A stretch of 64,000 nt of DNA. Origin: Amycolatopsis sp. CA-128772. GTDB taxonomy: Bacteria; Actinomycetota; Actinomycetes; Mycobacteriales; Pseudonocardiaceae. A program made the translations under genes and the position numbers. The notes under the pieces were generated by a model that did not search any database, had not been told where the DNA came from, and saw only the letters and a program-made list of their open reading frames with translations. The stretch covers positions 176,476 to 240,475 of the forward strand of contig NZ_PPHG01000089.1 of the NCBI RefSeq assembly GCF_002904295.1. The letters run 5' to 3'. Below, in pieces: positions 9,092 through 18,568 of the stretch. How positions within the stretch are numbered: the stretch's first letter is position 1; every line of letters begins with the position of its first letter.

Positions 9092-9256
9092 CCGACGTGC
9101 TCCCGGTCACCGGCGGGAAGTCATGAGTTCGGCCAGCCGCCACCCGGCGGCCACCTCCAGTCCCTCCACGGCACACATGCGGGAGGACTAATAGCCCGTG
9201 TCCGAAATGCGGGCCGTACCCCCCGAAGTCCCCGAAGTTCGTGAATGAGGAGAAAC

Positions 9257-10651
9257 ATGGCTTCGCTGTTCGCCGGCCGCCGCCGGTGGCTGATCGCGGG
9301 CGCGCTCGGCGCCGCGCTGGTCGCCGCCGCCCCGGTCGCCCTGGCCACCAACGGCTCCGACACCGCCGACGCGCGCTCGTCGGCCGGCACCGGTGACCGC
9401 ACCGCCGACGTCCGTGCCGCGATCCAGGGCGGCCACGTCCGCAACGTCATCCTGTTCCTCGGCGACGGCATGGGCCAGTCTGAGATCACCTCCGCCCGCA
9501 ACTACGAGCGCGGCGCCGCGGGCCGGCTCGCCATGGACGAGCTGCCGCTGACCGGTGACTACACGACCTACGCGGTCGAGCAGAACAACCCGGGCAAGCC
9601 GAACTACGTGACCGACTCGGCCGCGTCCGGCACCGGCTGGGCCACCGGCACCAAGACCTACAACGGCGCCATCTCCGTCGACGCCTACGGCAACGACGTC
9701 CCGACCATCCTCGAGATCGCCAAGCGCAACGGCCTGCGCACCGGCGACGTCACCACCGCCGAGGTCCAGGACGCGACCCCGGCCGTGCTCGGCGCGCACG
9801 TCGTCAACCGCGACTGCAAGGGCCCGGTCGAGACGACCGCCAAGTGCGCGAAGAACGCTAAGGAAAACGGCGGCCTCGGCTCGATCGCCGAGCAGCTGGT
9901 GCAGACCCGCCCCGACGTCCTGCTGGGCGGCGGCGCGAAGTACTTCAACCAGCAGGTGACGGCGGGCAAGTTCAAGGGCAAGACCGTGCTGGACCAGGCC
10001 AAGGCGGCGGGCTACTCGGTCGTCAACACCGCGGCGGACCTGGCCGCGGCGAAGAAGGGCAAGCCGGTCCTCGGCCTGTTCGCCGACGGCAACATGCCGG
10101 TGAACTGGTCCGGCCCGGCGGCCGTGCACGGCGGCACCGCGCCGGCCCGCTGCACGCCGAACGCGAAGGTCCCGGCGACCCAGCCGAAGCTGGCCGACCA
10201 GACCCGCAAGGCGCTGGAGCTGCTCGACGACCGCCGTAGCGACAAGGGCTTCTTCCTGCAGGTCGAGGGCGCGAGCATCGACAAGCAGGACCACGCGGCC
10301 GACCCGTGCGGCCAGATCGGCGAGACGGTCGACTTCGACGCGGCGATCGCGGCGGGCACGGCGTTCGCCCGCAGCCACCCGGACACGCTGGTGCTGGTGA
10401 CCGCGGACCACGGTCACAGCAGCCAGATCGTCGAGCCCACCGCCACCCCGGGCCTGACCGCGACCCTGATCACCAACGAGGGCGCGAACATGACGCTGGC
10501 GTACGGCACCGCGGAAGCGGGCGGCTCGCAGTCCCACACGGGGACGCAGGTGCGCATCGCCGGTCTCGGCCCGCAGGCGGCCAACATCGTCGGCCTGACC
10601 AACCAGACCGACCTGTTCGGCACCCTGAAGCGCGCCCTGAAGCTGCGCTGA
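9257..10651 (+). CDS. phoA: Secreted alkaline phosphatase (PhoA family)
   Basis: Zinc/magnesium phosphomonoesterase that releases phosphate outside the membrane. A signal peptide (WLIAGALGAALVAAAPVALA) is followed by the PhoA core: metal-site ILFLGDGMGQSE, nucleophilic Ser in VTDSAASGTGWATG, VTTAEVQDATPA, EGASIDKQDHA, VTADHGHSS and the last His ligand in GSQSHTG. The ATG at 9257 has GAGGAG five bases upstream; the in-frame ATG at 9245 lies inside that site region and is rejected. 464 residues, full length. A tandem cccgaagt motif precedes the gene, but no convincing PHO box was found. Confidence 0.94.
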   Translation: MASLFAGRRRWLIAGALGAALVAAAPVALATNGSDTADARSSAGTGDRTADVRAAIQGGHVRNVILFLGDGMGQSEITSARNYERGAAGRLAMDELPLTGDYTTYAVEQNNPGKPNYVTDSAASGTGWATGTKTYNGAISVDAYGNDVPTILEIAKRNGLRTGDVTTAEVQDATPAVLGAHVVNRDCKGPVETTAKCAKNAKENGGLGSIAEQLVQTRPDVLLGGGAKYFNQQVTAGKFKGKTVLDQAKAAGYSVVNTAADLAAAKKGKPVLGLFADGNMPVNWSGPAAVHGGTAPARCTPNAKVPATQPKLADQTRKALELLDDRRSDKGFFLQVEGASIDKQDHAADPCGQIGETVDFDAAIAAGTAFARSHPDTLVLVTADHGHSSQIVEPTATPGLTATLITNEGANMTLAYGTAEAGGSQSHTGTQVRIAGLGPQAANIVGLTNQTDLFGTLKRALKLR

Positions 10652-10753
10652 GTGGTGGGGTGAACCCCCGGGTTTTCCCGGTGGTCTCCCCCATGCCCCC
10701 TGGTGTCCGGTGTCCCTAGCGTGGGAATCACCGAAACACCAGGGGGTTCTTTC

Positions 10754-11851
10754 ATGCGGAAGTCATTGCGAGCCGTCACCGCCGGCACGCTCGCCGCGCT
10801 GCTCGCGGCCACCACCGCGGCACCGGCGCCGGCGGCGGCGGCGAGCCCGGTCCAGGCGAGCCTGGACGTGCTGACCGCCCAGGACGGCGTACCGGGGGCG
10901 GTGACGGTGGTCCAGGACGGCCGGCGGACCGAAGTCACCCGCAGCGGCGTCGGCGACGTCGCGACCGGGAAGCCGTTCCCGCGCAACGGTTCGTTCCGCG
11001 CGGGCAGCGTCACCAAGACGTTCGTGGCGACGGTCGTGCTGCAGCTGGTCGCGGAGGGCCGGGTGCGCCTGGACGCACCGGTTGCGCGCTACCTGCCGGG
11101 GCTCCTGCCCGACGCGCGGATCACCGTCCGCCAGGTGCTGCAGCACACGAGCGGAGTTCCCGAGTACCTCCAGGACTTCGACCTGAGCGACCCGGAAGCG
11201 CTGCGCCACCGCGGCGCCGAGCCGGCGGAGCTGGTGGCCATGGCCGTGCAGCACCCGGCGCTGTTCCCGCCGGGCACGGGCTGGTCGTACTCGAACACGA
11301 ACTACATCGTGGCGGGGATGCTCGTGGAGCGGGTCACCGGACACGCGCCGGCGGCCGAGATCGCCCACCGGATCACCCGGCCGCTGGGCCTCCACGACAC
11401 GTACCTCCCCAGGCGCGGCGACGAGAAGCTGCCGTCCCCCCACCCGGTCGGCTACTTCCCGATCGGCACCGAGCTGGTCGACTTCAGCGACTTCGACGCA
11501 ACGATCGCGGGCGCGGCGGGCGGCCTCGTCTCCACCCCGGCCGACCTCGACCGGTTCTACGGTGCGTTGCTGGAGGGGCGGTTGTTGCGCCCGGCGGAGC
11601 TGGCGGAGATGCGCCGCACGGTGCCCGCGGACCTGGGCGTACCGGGCGCCCGGTACGGCCTTGGGCTGGGCGCGATCCCGCTGACGTGCGGAGTGGTGTG
11701 GGGCCACGAAGGCGGAATCATCGGCTTCACGAACTTCGCGGGAGCGGGCCCGAACGGGCGGCGGGCAACGGTGGTGCTGAACGAGAATCCGACCCCGGCG
11801 GACACGAGCGCCCACCTGCTCGCGGCGGTGGACGCGGCGGTCTGTTCGTAG
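10754..11851 (+). CDS. Secreted serine beta-lactamase/DD-carboxypeptidase-type hydrolase
   Basis: Penicillin-binding fold (class C beta-lactamase, MEROPS S12) of about 365 residues after a signal peptide (AGTLAALLAATTAAPAPAAAA). The three active-site elements are visible: SVTK in FRAGSVTKTFVA, YSN in WSYSNTNYI and HEG in VVWGHEGGIIG. HTSGVPEYL is the usual conserved loop. ATG 10754 with AGGGGG upstream is preferred over the in-frame upstream start. Family members are D-Ala-D-Ala carboxypeptidases, esterases or peptidases; sequence alone does not decide, and resistance should not be assumed. Confidence 0.88.
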   Translation: MRKSLRAVTAGTLAALLAATTAAPAPAAAASPVQASLDVLTAQDGVPGAVTVVQDGRRTEVTRSGVGDVATGKPFPRNGSFRAGSVTKTFVATVVLQLVAEGRVRLDAPVARYLPGLLPDARITVRQVLQHTSGVPEYLQDFDLSDPEALRHRGAEPAELVAMAVQHPALFPPGTGWSYSNTNYIVAGMLVERVTGHAPAAEIAHRITRPLGLHDTYLPRRGDEKLPSPHPVGYFPIGTELVDFSDFDATIAGAAGGLVSTPADLDRFYGALLEGRLLRPAELAEMRRTVPADLGVPGARYGLGLGAIPLTCGVVWGHEGGIIGFTNFAGAGPNGRRATVVLNENPTPADTSAHLLAAVDAAVCS

Positions 11852-11952
11852 GCCGGCGGTCCGGAATCGTCGGTGGTCACCGGTAGCGTGGAAAACGGGG
11901 GGCGCACCCGCGGGCCGGTGTCCGGCGTGATCGCGGTGGGCCGGGTTCGCGG

Positions 11953-12104
11953 CTCACCGTGGTCGCGGTACAGGGTCCGCTCACCGCGGTCGCGGTACAG
12001 GGTCCGCTCACCGCGGTCGCGGTACAGGGGCCGCTCACCGCGGTCGCGGCAGAAACTCCGCTCAGTGCGGTCGCGGCGGAAGCTCCGCTCGGTGCGGTCG
12101 CTGC
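11953..12104. repeat. 27-bp tandem repeat array, about 5.5 units
   Basis: This 658-base gap (11852-12509) between two rightward genes contains head-to-tail 27-bp units starting at 11953, 11980, 12007, 12034, 12061 and 12088. The first three are nearly identical (ctcaccgcggtcgcggtaca then gggtccg); later units drift. The unit length is a multiple of three, so long open frames cross it, but the predicted peptides are low-complexity and change with frame. The rest of the gap shows no gene I can support; the promoter of the following gene must lie in its right part. Confidence 0.85.
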
Positions 12105-12509
12105 GCTCAGCGGCCGCGGTCACGGCAGGTATTGCCGGGCCTGGACCGCGCTCGGAAACGGAACCCGTCCGAGTGAATGCTTCCGGCGGTGAAGCGGCCG
12201 GCTCCGATGCCTCCCGCTGCCGGCCCACCCCAGCGGCAAATCGTCGCGGTTGTCGCAGGTTGGCGACACTTGCGGCAACCGATTGCGGCGTTGACCAGGC
12301 CAAACGCCTTCACGATCGGGTGAAAACTGTCCGCAAGAGCTAACGAATTGCCGGGTGGCCGTCGTCGCGGTGGCGGGACCGTTCGGCGCTTCGGACAGCA
12401 CGGTGATGGACGGATAGACGCGGAAGGACCACGGTCGAGACAGCAGAAAGCGGGTGCCGGTCGCGCCGGACTCGGGCCATCTGCTCGAGCCGCTCGACAC
12501 GAAGGAACC

Positions 12510-15500
12510 GTGAAGCCCCACGTGAACGTCCGTCCCCACGCTCCGACACGCAGGACAGCCCCGGACACGGCCGTCAGCCGTCTGGCCCTCGCTCTTCCGG
12601 CGTGCGCTCCCAAGCAACTGGAGATCGCGTCGTTGCGGAGCGAGGTCGGCGACCCCGACTTGCCCGTCCTGACTCCCTACGTCGTCAGAGAGCACGACAA
12701 GCCGCTCATCGACCTGGTCGAGCGCGCGGCGGCCGGATCCGGTGGAATCGCGTCCCTGATCGGAGAGCCCGCGACGGGCCGGAAGCGGGCCGCCTGGGAG
12801 GCGACGCACCACCGTGTCGCCAGTGCGCACGAGCCGTTGCTGAGTTCCTGGTACGTCTGGCCCGCGACCAGCCCGAGCGATCCTGTCACCTTGCTCGCGG
12901 AGATCGCGAAAATGCCGCCCAAGACGGTGTACTGGCTGGTGGGAGCCGACCGCTACTTCGTCGACGCAGGCCCGGAGATCGGCAACGACGTCGCTCTCGC
13001 CCTTCGGACGCTGCTCGGGGATCCGACCCGGGGGCCGAACCTGATCATCTGCACCTTCACACCGCGGGTCTGGCAGGTGCTCACCACCGTGCCGTCGGTG
13101 TCCGGCACCGACCGGTACCAGCAGGTCCGGCTGCTGCTCGAGGACAGCCAGATCGTGGTGCCCGACAGCTTCACGGAAGCGGAAGTGCGGAAAGCGGCCG
13201 AGTCGGGAGACCCGCGCCTGGCCGAAGCCGGCACCCGGGCCGCGGATCGTCGTGTCATCCAGTACCTGGCGGCGGCGCCCTGGTTGAACGGGGCCTTCAA
13301 GGCGGCCACCCCGGCCGCACGCGCGATCCTGCGGTGCGGCGTCGCGGTTCGCCGGCTCGGCCATGGTCGCTGGCTCTCGCGCAGTTTGCTCGAGCGCGGT
13401 GCACTGGCCTTCTTCACCGAACCGGACCTGGAGAAGCTGAGCGGGAACTGGTTCGCCGCGGCCTTGGAGGAACTCACCCGGTCGGGCACCGGAGGCGCCA
13501 GCCTGCTGACCGGAAAGTCGGCACCGGGGAACGGCGGCGACGCCGGTGGTCAGTGGTTCCGGCTGGACGAGCACATCGATCGCCGCTTCGTGAAGGAAAA
13601 CGAGGTGCCGCAAGCCGCCGAAGCGGAACTCTGGGCCGCGCTGGTGGAATCGGCGGCGCCGGACAGCCTCATGGTGCTGGCGGCCGAGTGCCGCCGACGC
13701 CGGCTTCTGCTGCAGTGCAACCGGTTCTACCGCCGGGCCGCCGACGAGAACGTTCCCGGTGCCACCGAAGCGTTGATCGACCTGTTTCGCGAGGCGAGAC
13801 GGGTCGACGACATGGTCGAGGTGTACGCCGAACTGGCATCGGCGGGCAACAGCGAAGCACGCCTCGACGCAGCTGAGGTCCTGATCGCCGCGCAGCGCCG
13901 GGTCGAGGCCATGAAGTGGCTGGAGCCGGTGGCCGACACCACTGATCGCGCCCGGGTGCTGATGGCGATGGCACTCGCCGACGCCAAGAAGCCGGCGTCG
14001 GCCGTCAACAGTTATCAGGCGCTGGCGAAGCAAGGCGTGCTGAGCGCGGCAGGGGCCGCCGCGGACCTGATGACCGACCGGCAGTCCGATGGCGGTCTGT
14101 GGAACGGCTACTCGGAAGGCCGGTACGAATCCGCGATCGAGTGGCTGACCGGGCTGCTGGACAAGCCCGGGATCGACACCCACGGAAAGATCATCGAGCT
14201 GATGATCGTCCGGGACGAAGGCAAGATCGACGAGGTGACCCGCTGGCTCCAGGACCGTGGGCAGAACGGGGACCACCTGGCCTACCTTTACGGCGCACGC
14301 CTGCTCGCCGAGCACGATCGCGCCGAAGACGCTCTCTCGTGGTGTGACACCGCTGTCGAATACGGTGTCGACGGGGCGCGTGCCGCGATGGCGATGGTGT
14401 ACGCGCGGGCCGGATTCCTCGACGCCGCGTTCCAGCACGCCAGGGCGGCCGCCGTCGAGGACCCGGCCATGCTCACCACCATCTCGGAGATGTTCGCTGA
14501 CAAGGGGTTGCTCCAGCGGGCGTTGGAGGGCTTCCGGCGAGCCGCCGACCTGGGTGACACGGCGGCATGGGCTCGAGCGGCCGAAGCGGCTGCCGAAGTC
14601 GGCTGGGACGAGGTTGCGGGTGACTTCGTGCGGCGCGCCGAGCGCGCGGGAACGACGTCGGACGCTCTTCGGCAGCGCGTCGCCGGTGCGATGTGCCGCT
14701 CCGGGAAGGCCCGGGAGGCGATCGAGTGGTACCTCGAAGGTGCCGACCTCGCCGATCCCGGTGTGCTCGAACCGATCAGCGACTTCTTGCTCGTGGACGA
14801 GACCTTCCACACCGCGGCCGAGAAGTACGCCCGGCTGGCCCACGTCAGCCGGGGTGAAGCGTTGAACTGGGTCGCCGAAGGCCTGCTCAGGATCGGGTAC
14901 CGGGAGCTGGAGGCGCAGCGGCGCCAGATCGCCAACACCGGTGCGAACCTGTGGCCCCGGTTCAACGACAAGATCGTGATCGCGGTCGAGTACTGGTTCC
15001 CCGCGGCGGCCGCGGCGGGTTATGAGCCGGCGTGGCTGCGGACCGTCGACGTCCTTCTCGACCTGGGGCGCTACGAGTCGGCCGCTCGCCGGCTCAAGGA
15101 CGCACGGAAAAAGGCGAACATCCGCAGCGAGGTCCACGAGGTGATCATTCGCGCCTGGGAGCACCGGGACCATGCCGACCAGGTGGTCGCGGCCGTCGAG
15201 GCCCAGATCGAGCGTGGGGTCACGACAGCTGTGGCGCGCACCGCGGTCGCCCTCCTGTGCCACGAGAAGACCGGGCACGCCGAGCGGGTGCTCATCCGGG
15301 GGCGGGATGCCGACGACCTGCCGGCACGGGTCGCGCTCGCCGACTTCTGGTGTCGGCATGACAAGCCGACGAAAGCCCTCGACGAATACTTCGTCGCACT
15401 GGCGTCGGGTTGCGACGTCCTGCAGAAGATCGAGCAAGCCATGCACATGGCCCGCAACAAAGAGCTGCTCGACGATTTCCGGATGTACGGCGTGGACCCG

Positions 15501-15554
15501 AAGGGTGAGCTGGCGAAGCCCTGGACTGCTGCTCCTTCTCGGCTTCCCCGATAG
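12510..15554 (+). CDS. Large STAND-like/TPR-like protein with degenerate P-loop
   Basis: A 1014-residue protein with no clear function. Residues about 50-270 resemble the ATP-binding part of actinobacterial regulators built as NTPase plus helical repeats, but the P-loop reads GEPATGRKR (85-93) where GxxxxGKT/S is expected, and the Walker B strand reads TVYWLVGADRYFV without the acidic pair. From about residue 390 to the end it is alpha-helical with Sel1/TPR-like helices (for example CNRFYRRAADENVPGATEAL, ALEGFRRAADLGDTAAWARA). No membrane segment. GTG 12510 has GAAGGA four bases upstream; GTG 12522 and TTG 12348 are alternatives. Probably a scaffold or regulator. Confidence 0.72.
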   Translation: MKPHVNVRPHAPTRRTAPDTAVSRLALALPACAPKQLEIASLRSEVGDPDLPVLTPYVVREHDKPLIDLVERAAAGSGGIASLIGEPATGRKRAAWEATHHRVASAHEPLLSSWYVWPATSPSDPVTLLAEIAKMPPKTVYWLVGADRYFVDAGPEIGNDVALALRTLLGDPTRGPNLIICTFTPRVWQVLTTVPSVSGTDRYQQVRLLLEDSQIVVPDSFTEAEVRKAAESGDPRLAEAGTRAADRRVIQYLAAAPWLNGAFKAATPAARAILRCGVAVRRLGHGRWLSRSLLERGALAFFTEPDLEKLSGNWFAAALEELTRSGTGGASLLTGKSAPGNGGDAGGQWFRLDEHIDRRFVKENEVPQAAEAELWAALVESAAPDSLMVLAAECRRRRLLLQCNRFYRRAADENVPGATEALIDLFREARRVDDMVEVYAELASAGNSEARLDAAEVLIAAQRRVEAMKWLEPVADTTDRARVLMAMALADAKKPASAVNSYQALAKQGVLSAAGAAADLMTDRQSDGGLWNGYSEGRYESAIEWLTGLLDKPGIDTHGKIIELMIVRDEGKIDEVTRWLQDRGQNGDHLAYLYGARLLAEHDRAEDALSWCDTAVEYGVDGARAAMAMVYARAGFLDAAFQHARAAAVEDPAMLTTISEMFADKGLLQRALEGFRRAADLGDTAAWARAAEAAAEVGWDEVAGDFVRRAERAGTTSDALRQRVAGAMCRSGKAREAIEWYLEGADLADPGVLEPISDFLLVDETFHTAAEKYARLAHVSRGEALNWVAEGLLRIGYRELEAQRRQIANTGANLWPRFNDKIVIAVEYWFPAAAAAGYEPAWLRTVDVLLDLGRYESAARRLKDARKKANIRSEVHEVIIRAWEHRDHADQVVAAVEAQIERGVTTAVARTAVALLCHEKTGHAERVLIRGRDADDLPARVALADFWCRHDKPTKALDEYFVALASGCDVLQKIEQAMHMARNKELLDDFRMYGVDPKGELAKPWTAAPSRLPR

Positions 15555-15594
15555 CAACACGACAGCCCGATGCAGGATGAGGGCCGCCGCGGCC

Positions 15595-16092
15595 TCAGGG
15601 CAGCAGGTCGAGGGCCTCGGTCCACGGCCGCCGGACATCCAGGCGGTGCAGCGTCACCCCGGCGCCCTCGAGGGTGTCGAGGTGGCGCTGCCAGGCCGGG
15701 TGGTGCGCCCGGGTGTCCTGGATCTGGTACGCCACCACCACCGTGATCCCCGGCGCGCCCAGCACGTCGCCGAGGACCGTCAGCGCCTGGTTGTCCGCGA
15801 TGCCCAGGGCCAGCTTCGCCACCGAGTTGGCCGAGGCCGGTGCGAACAGGAACACCGACGGGTCCGGGTGCGGCCGCGGCTCGCCCGGCAGCCGGGGCTC
15901 GCTGCGGACCGGGAGGTCGGTGGCCGCCGCCACCGCGTCGAGGGTGCCCGTGGACGTCAGCCAGCGGTGCGCCGTCGGGGTCAGGGTGATCGCCGGGCGC
16001 CAGCCGCGCTCGGCGGCGGGCCGGGCCAGCTCGGCGGCGAACCGGGCGTCCAGCCCGCCGCACGAGCAGGCGACCAGCCCGAGGTCCCTCAC
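15595..16092 (-). CDS. Flavoprotein-family (HFCD-like) protein
   Basis: 165 residues of the flavoprotein superfamily related to phosphopantothenoylcysteine decarboxylase. Visible features are the N-terminal LGLVACSCGGLDAR, the long helix start, VFLFAPASANSVAKLALGIADN, which is the typical APxSANxxAK flavin/substrate segment, and VVVAYQIQD. GTG start in a GTGA overlap with the rsmB stop, so it is the third gene of fmt-rsmB-flavoprotein. Substrate unknown. The true coaBC is elsewhere in this window (26687-27907), so it is not needed for CoA synthesis. Confidence 0.8.
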   Translation of the reverse strand: MRDLGLVACSCGGLDARFAAELARPAAERGWRPAITLTPTAHRWLTSTGTLDAVAAATDLPVRSEPRLPGEPRPHPDPSVFLFAPASANSVAKLALGIADNQALTVLGDVLGAPGITVVVAYQIQDTRAHHPAWQRHLDTLEGAGVTLHRLDVRRPWTEALDLLP

Positions 16093-17513
16093 GGTTTGCG
16101 CAGCACGGCGCAGAACATCGCGTCCGTGCCGTGGCGGTGCGGCCACAGCTGGACGTACGGCCCGTCGCCGAGCTCCGGAACGCCCGGGAAGAACCCGCGC
16201 GCGTCCAGCACCTCGGCCTTCAGCCGCCGCGCCGTCTCCGCGAAGACGCCCTCCGTCTCGGCCAGGTGCGGCGAGCAGACGACGTAGGTGAGCGCGCCGC
16301 CCGGCCGCAGCAGGTCGTAGGCCGCGGTGATCAGCTCGCCCTGCAGCTTCGTCAGGTCCGCGACGTCGGACGGCTGACGGCGCCAGCGCGCCTCCGGCCG
16401 CCGCCGCAGCGCGCCGAGCCCGCTGCACGGCGCGTCGACGAGGATCCGGTCGTAGCCCGGCTCCAGGCCGCTCTCGCGCCCGTCACCGACGTGCACCTTC
16501 ACCGGCAGGCCGCTCGTGGCCTTCTCGACGAGCTTCGCGCGGTGCGGCGCCTTCTCGACGGCGTCGACGGCCGCCCCGCTCGACGCCGCCAACGCACCGA
16601 GCAGCGCGGCCTTGCCGCCGGGGCCGGCGCACAGGTCGAGCCAGCGCTCGTCGGAGCCTTCGAGCGGCACCTTCGTCGCGGCGATCGCGCAGAGCTGGCT
16701 GCCCTCGTCCTGGACCGCGGCCAGCCGCTCGCGGACCGGCTCGGCGTCGGCCGGGTCTCCGGCGCCGGCGGGCAGGCGCACACCGTAGGGCGAGTAGGGC
16801 GCCGGGTCGCCGCCGGTGATCGCGGCGAGCTCGTCGGCGCTGATCTCGCCGGGACGGGCGACGAGGTGCACCTCGGGCCGCGCGTCGTCGGCTTCCAGGG
16901 CCGCCTTGAGCCCGGCACCCTTGTCGCCGAGCGCTTCGGCGAACGACCGGGCGATCCAGCGCGGGTGCGCGGTGCGCAGCGCGTAGGCGCCGATGGGGTC
17001 GGCCGCCTCGTCCGGCGCGAGTTCGTCGAGCCAGGCCGCTTCGTCCTTTTCGGACACCTTACGCATGATGGCGTTCGCGAAACCCGTGGCCCAGGAACCG
17101 GCTTCCGCCCGCACCAAGTCCACAGTGGACGTCACCGCGGCGTGCTCGGGGATGCGCGTGCGCAGCAGCTGGTAGACGCCCAGGCGCAGCGCGTCGAGCA
17201 CCGCCGGATCCGTTTTGGCCAGCGGGCGCTCGGCGCAGGACTCGATGACCGCGTCGAGCAGGCCCTGCGCCCGCGACGTGCCGTACGTCAGTTCGGTGGC
17301 CAGGGCCGCGTCCCGGCCGGTGATCCGCCGCTCGCGCAGCAGGTCCGGCAGGACGAGGTTGGCGTAGGCGTCCTTCGTCCGGACGGCCGCGAGGACGTCG
17401 AACGCGGCCTGCCGGGCCGGGTCGACCTCCGGCGGGCGGCGCGGCCCCTCCTTGCGCGGTGCCGGACGGCCCCGCTGCGGCCGTGACGGACGTCGTTCCC
17501 TGTGGTCGTTCAC
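16089..17513 (-). CDS. rsmB: 16S rRNA (cytosine-967-C5) methyltransferase
   Basis: 474-residue SAM-dependent methyltransferase (Fmu/RsmB) that methylates C967 of 16S rRNA. After a disordered basic start, residues about 35-170 form the NusB-like domain (ARQAAFDVLAAVRTKDAYAN, SRAQGLLDAVIESC). The catalytic domain has LDLCAGPGGKAALLGALA (SAM site), VDAPCSGLGALRRRPEARWR and the catalytic YVVCSPH. GTG start overlaps the fmt stop in a GTGA. fmt-rsmB coupling matches M. tuberculosis Rv1406-Rv1407, where rpe follows. Confidence 0.94.
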   Translation of the reverse strand: MNDHRERRPSRPQRGRPAPRKEGPRRPPEVDPARQAAFDVLAAVRTKDAYANLVLPDLLRERRITGRDAALATELTYGTSRAQGLLDAVIESCAERPLAKTDPAVLDALRLGVYQLLRTRIPEHAAVTSTVDLVRAEAGSWATGFANAIMRKVSEKDEAAWLDELAPDEAADPIGAYALRTAHPRWIARSFAEALGDKGAGLKAALEADDARPEVHLVARPGEISADELAAITGGDPAPYSPYGVRLPAGAGDPADAEPVRERLAAVQDEGSQLCAIAATKVPLEGSDERWLDLCAGPGGKAALLGALAASSGAAVDAVEKAPHRAKLVEKATSGLPVKVHVGDGRESGLEPGYDRILVDAPCSGLGALRRRPEARWRRQPSDVADLTKLQGELITAAYDLLRPGGALTYVVCSPHLAETEGVFAETARRLKAEVLDARGFFPGVPELGDGPYVQLWPHRHGTDAMFCAVLRKP

Positions 17514-18436
17514 CGGAGGCGCTCTCCCTGGTCGATCCTCGTACCGCGGGCCCAGTCGGTGGCCGCCATCCGTTTCTTGCCGGGTGCCTGGACGTCGCCG
17601 AGCCGCAGCGGCTTCGTCGCCGTCCCGACCAGCACCCGTTTGCGCTCGACGACGATCTCGCCCGGCGGCGGGCCGGGTTCGTCGAGCACCGTGACCGGGC
17701 CGAGCTTGAACCGCTCGCCCCGGAACTCCGCCCACGCCCCGGGTTCCGGGGTGACCGACCGGATGTGCCGGTCGACCGCCGAGGCCGGGTCGGCGAAGGA
17801 CACCCGCGCGTCCTCGACGGTCACCTTGGGCGCGTAGCTGAGCCCTTCGGCGGGCTGCTCCCGCGCGACGAGGCTGCCGTCGGCGAGACCGTCCATGGTG
17901 GACAGCAGCAGCTTGGCCCCGGACTCCGCGAGCCGCCCGAGCAGCGCGCCGGCGGTGTCGGTGGCCCCGATCGCCTCGGTGACGACGCCGTAGACGGGGC
18001 CGGCGTCCAGTTCCTTGACGATCCGGAAGGTCGAGGCGCCGGTGATCTCGTCCCCGGCGCGGATCGCGGCCTGCACGGGCGCGGCGCCGCGCCACGCGGG
18101 CAGCAGCGAGAAGTGCAGGTTCACCCAGCCCAGCCGCGGGATGTCGAGCGCGGCCTGCGGCAGCAGCGCCCCGTAGGCGACGACCGGGCAGGCGTCCGGC
18201 GCGAGCTCGGTGAGCCGCGCGAGAAAGGCCGGGTCACCGGCGCGCGAAGGAGTGAGGACCTCGATGCCGTGCTCGTCGGCGAGGGCACCGACGGGCGACC
18301 GCACGACGCGGCGGCCACGCCCGGCCTGCGCATCGGGCCGCGTGACGACGGCGACGACCTCATGACGTCCGGAATCGAGCAGGGCGCGCAGGGCGGGGAC
18401 CGCGGGGTCGGGAGTGCCGGCGAAGACGAGCTTCAT
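17510..18436 (-). CDS. fmt: Methionyl-tRNA formyltransferase
   Basis: Formylates initiator Met-tRNA with 10-formyl-THF. The 308-residue protein begins MKLVFAGTPDPAVPALRALL and contains the formyl-transferase signature around LGWVNLHFSLLPAWRGAAPV, with the catalytic Asn/His, and the Asp in FRIVKELDAGPVY. The C-terminal OB-like tRNA-binding domain (VSFADPASAVDRHIRS onward) is present. First gene of a three-gene operon with rsmB and a flavoprotein. The peptide deformylase gene often paired with fmt in other phyla is not here. Confidence 0.96.
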   Translation of the reverse strand: MKLVFAGTPDPAVPALRALLDSGRHEVVAVVTRPDAQAGRGRRVVRSPVGALADEHGIEVLTPSRAGDPAFLARLTELAPDACPVVAYGALLPQAALDIPRLGWVNLHFSLLPAWRGAAPVQAAIRAGDEITGASTFRIVKELDAGPVYGVVTEAIGATDTAGALLGRLAESGAKLLLSTMDGLADGSLVAREQPAEGLSYAPKVTVEDARVSFADPASAVDRHIRSVTPEPGAWAEFRGERFKLGPVTVLDEPGPPPGEIVVERKRVLVGTATKPLRLGDVQAPGKKRMAATDWARGTRIDQGERLR

Positions 18437-18568
18437 CGGCCCACCCCCGGCGGAAGCAGGGTTTCAGGTGGCTGGAACATCGGAGCTGAGTCTAGAAGGC
18501 CCCCTTCGGCCGGGCGCGCCCAGTGCCCGCCTCCCCCGGACCGGGAAAGGCGGGCCCGACCGCAGGCC

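Noticed and set aside
9092..9256. PHO box before the alkaline phosphatase
   Set aside because: Only a short tandem cccgaagt is present, with no 11-bp-phased GTTCACC-type repeats.
10754..11851. Beta-lactam resistance gene
   Set aside because: The S12 fold is shared by carboxypeptidases and esterases; nothing in the sequence shows beta-lactamase function.
12120..15638. 1172-residue open frame on the minus strand opposite the STAND-like gene
   Set aside because: It is the antisense shadow of a GC-rich gene; its peptide has no fold-like pattern and the plus frame has coherent TPR-like helices.
18525..18555. Terminator after ggt
   Set aside because: An 8-bp stem exists but with no U-tract and in a region where G/C palindromes are common; not listed as a feature.
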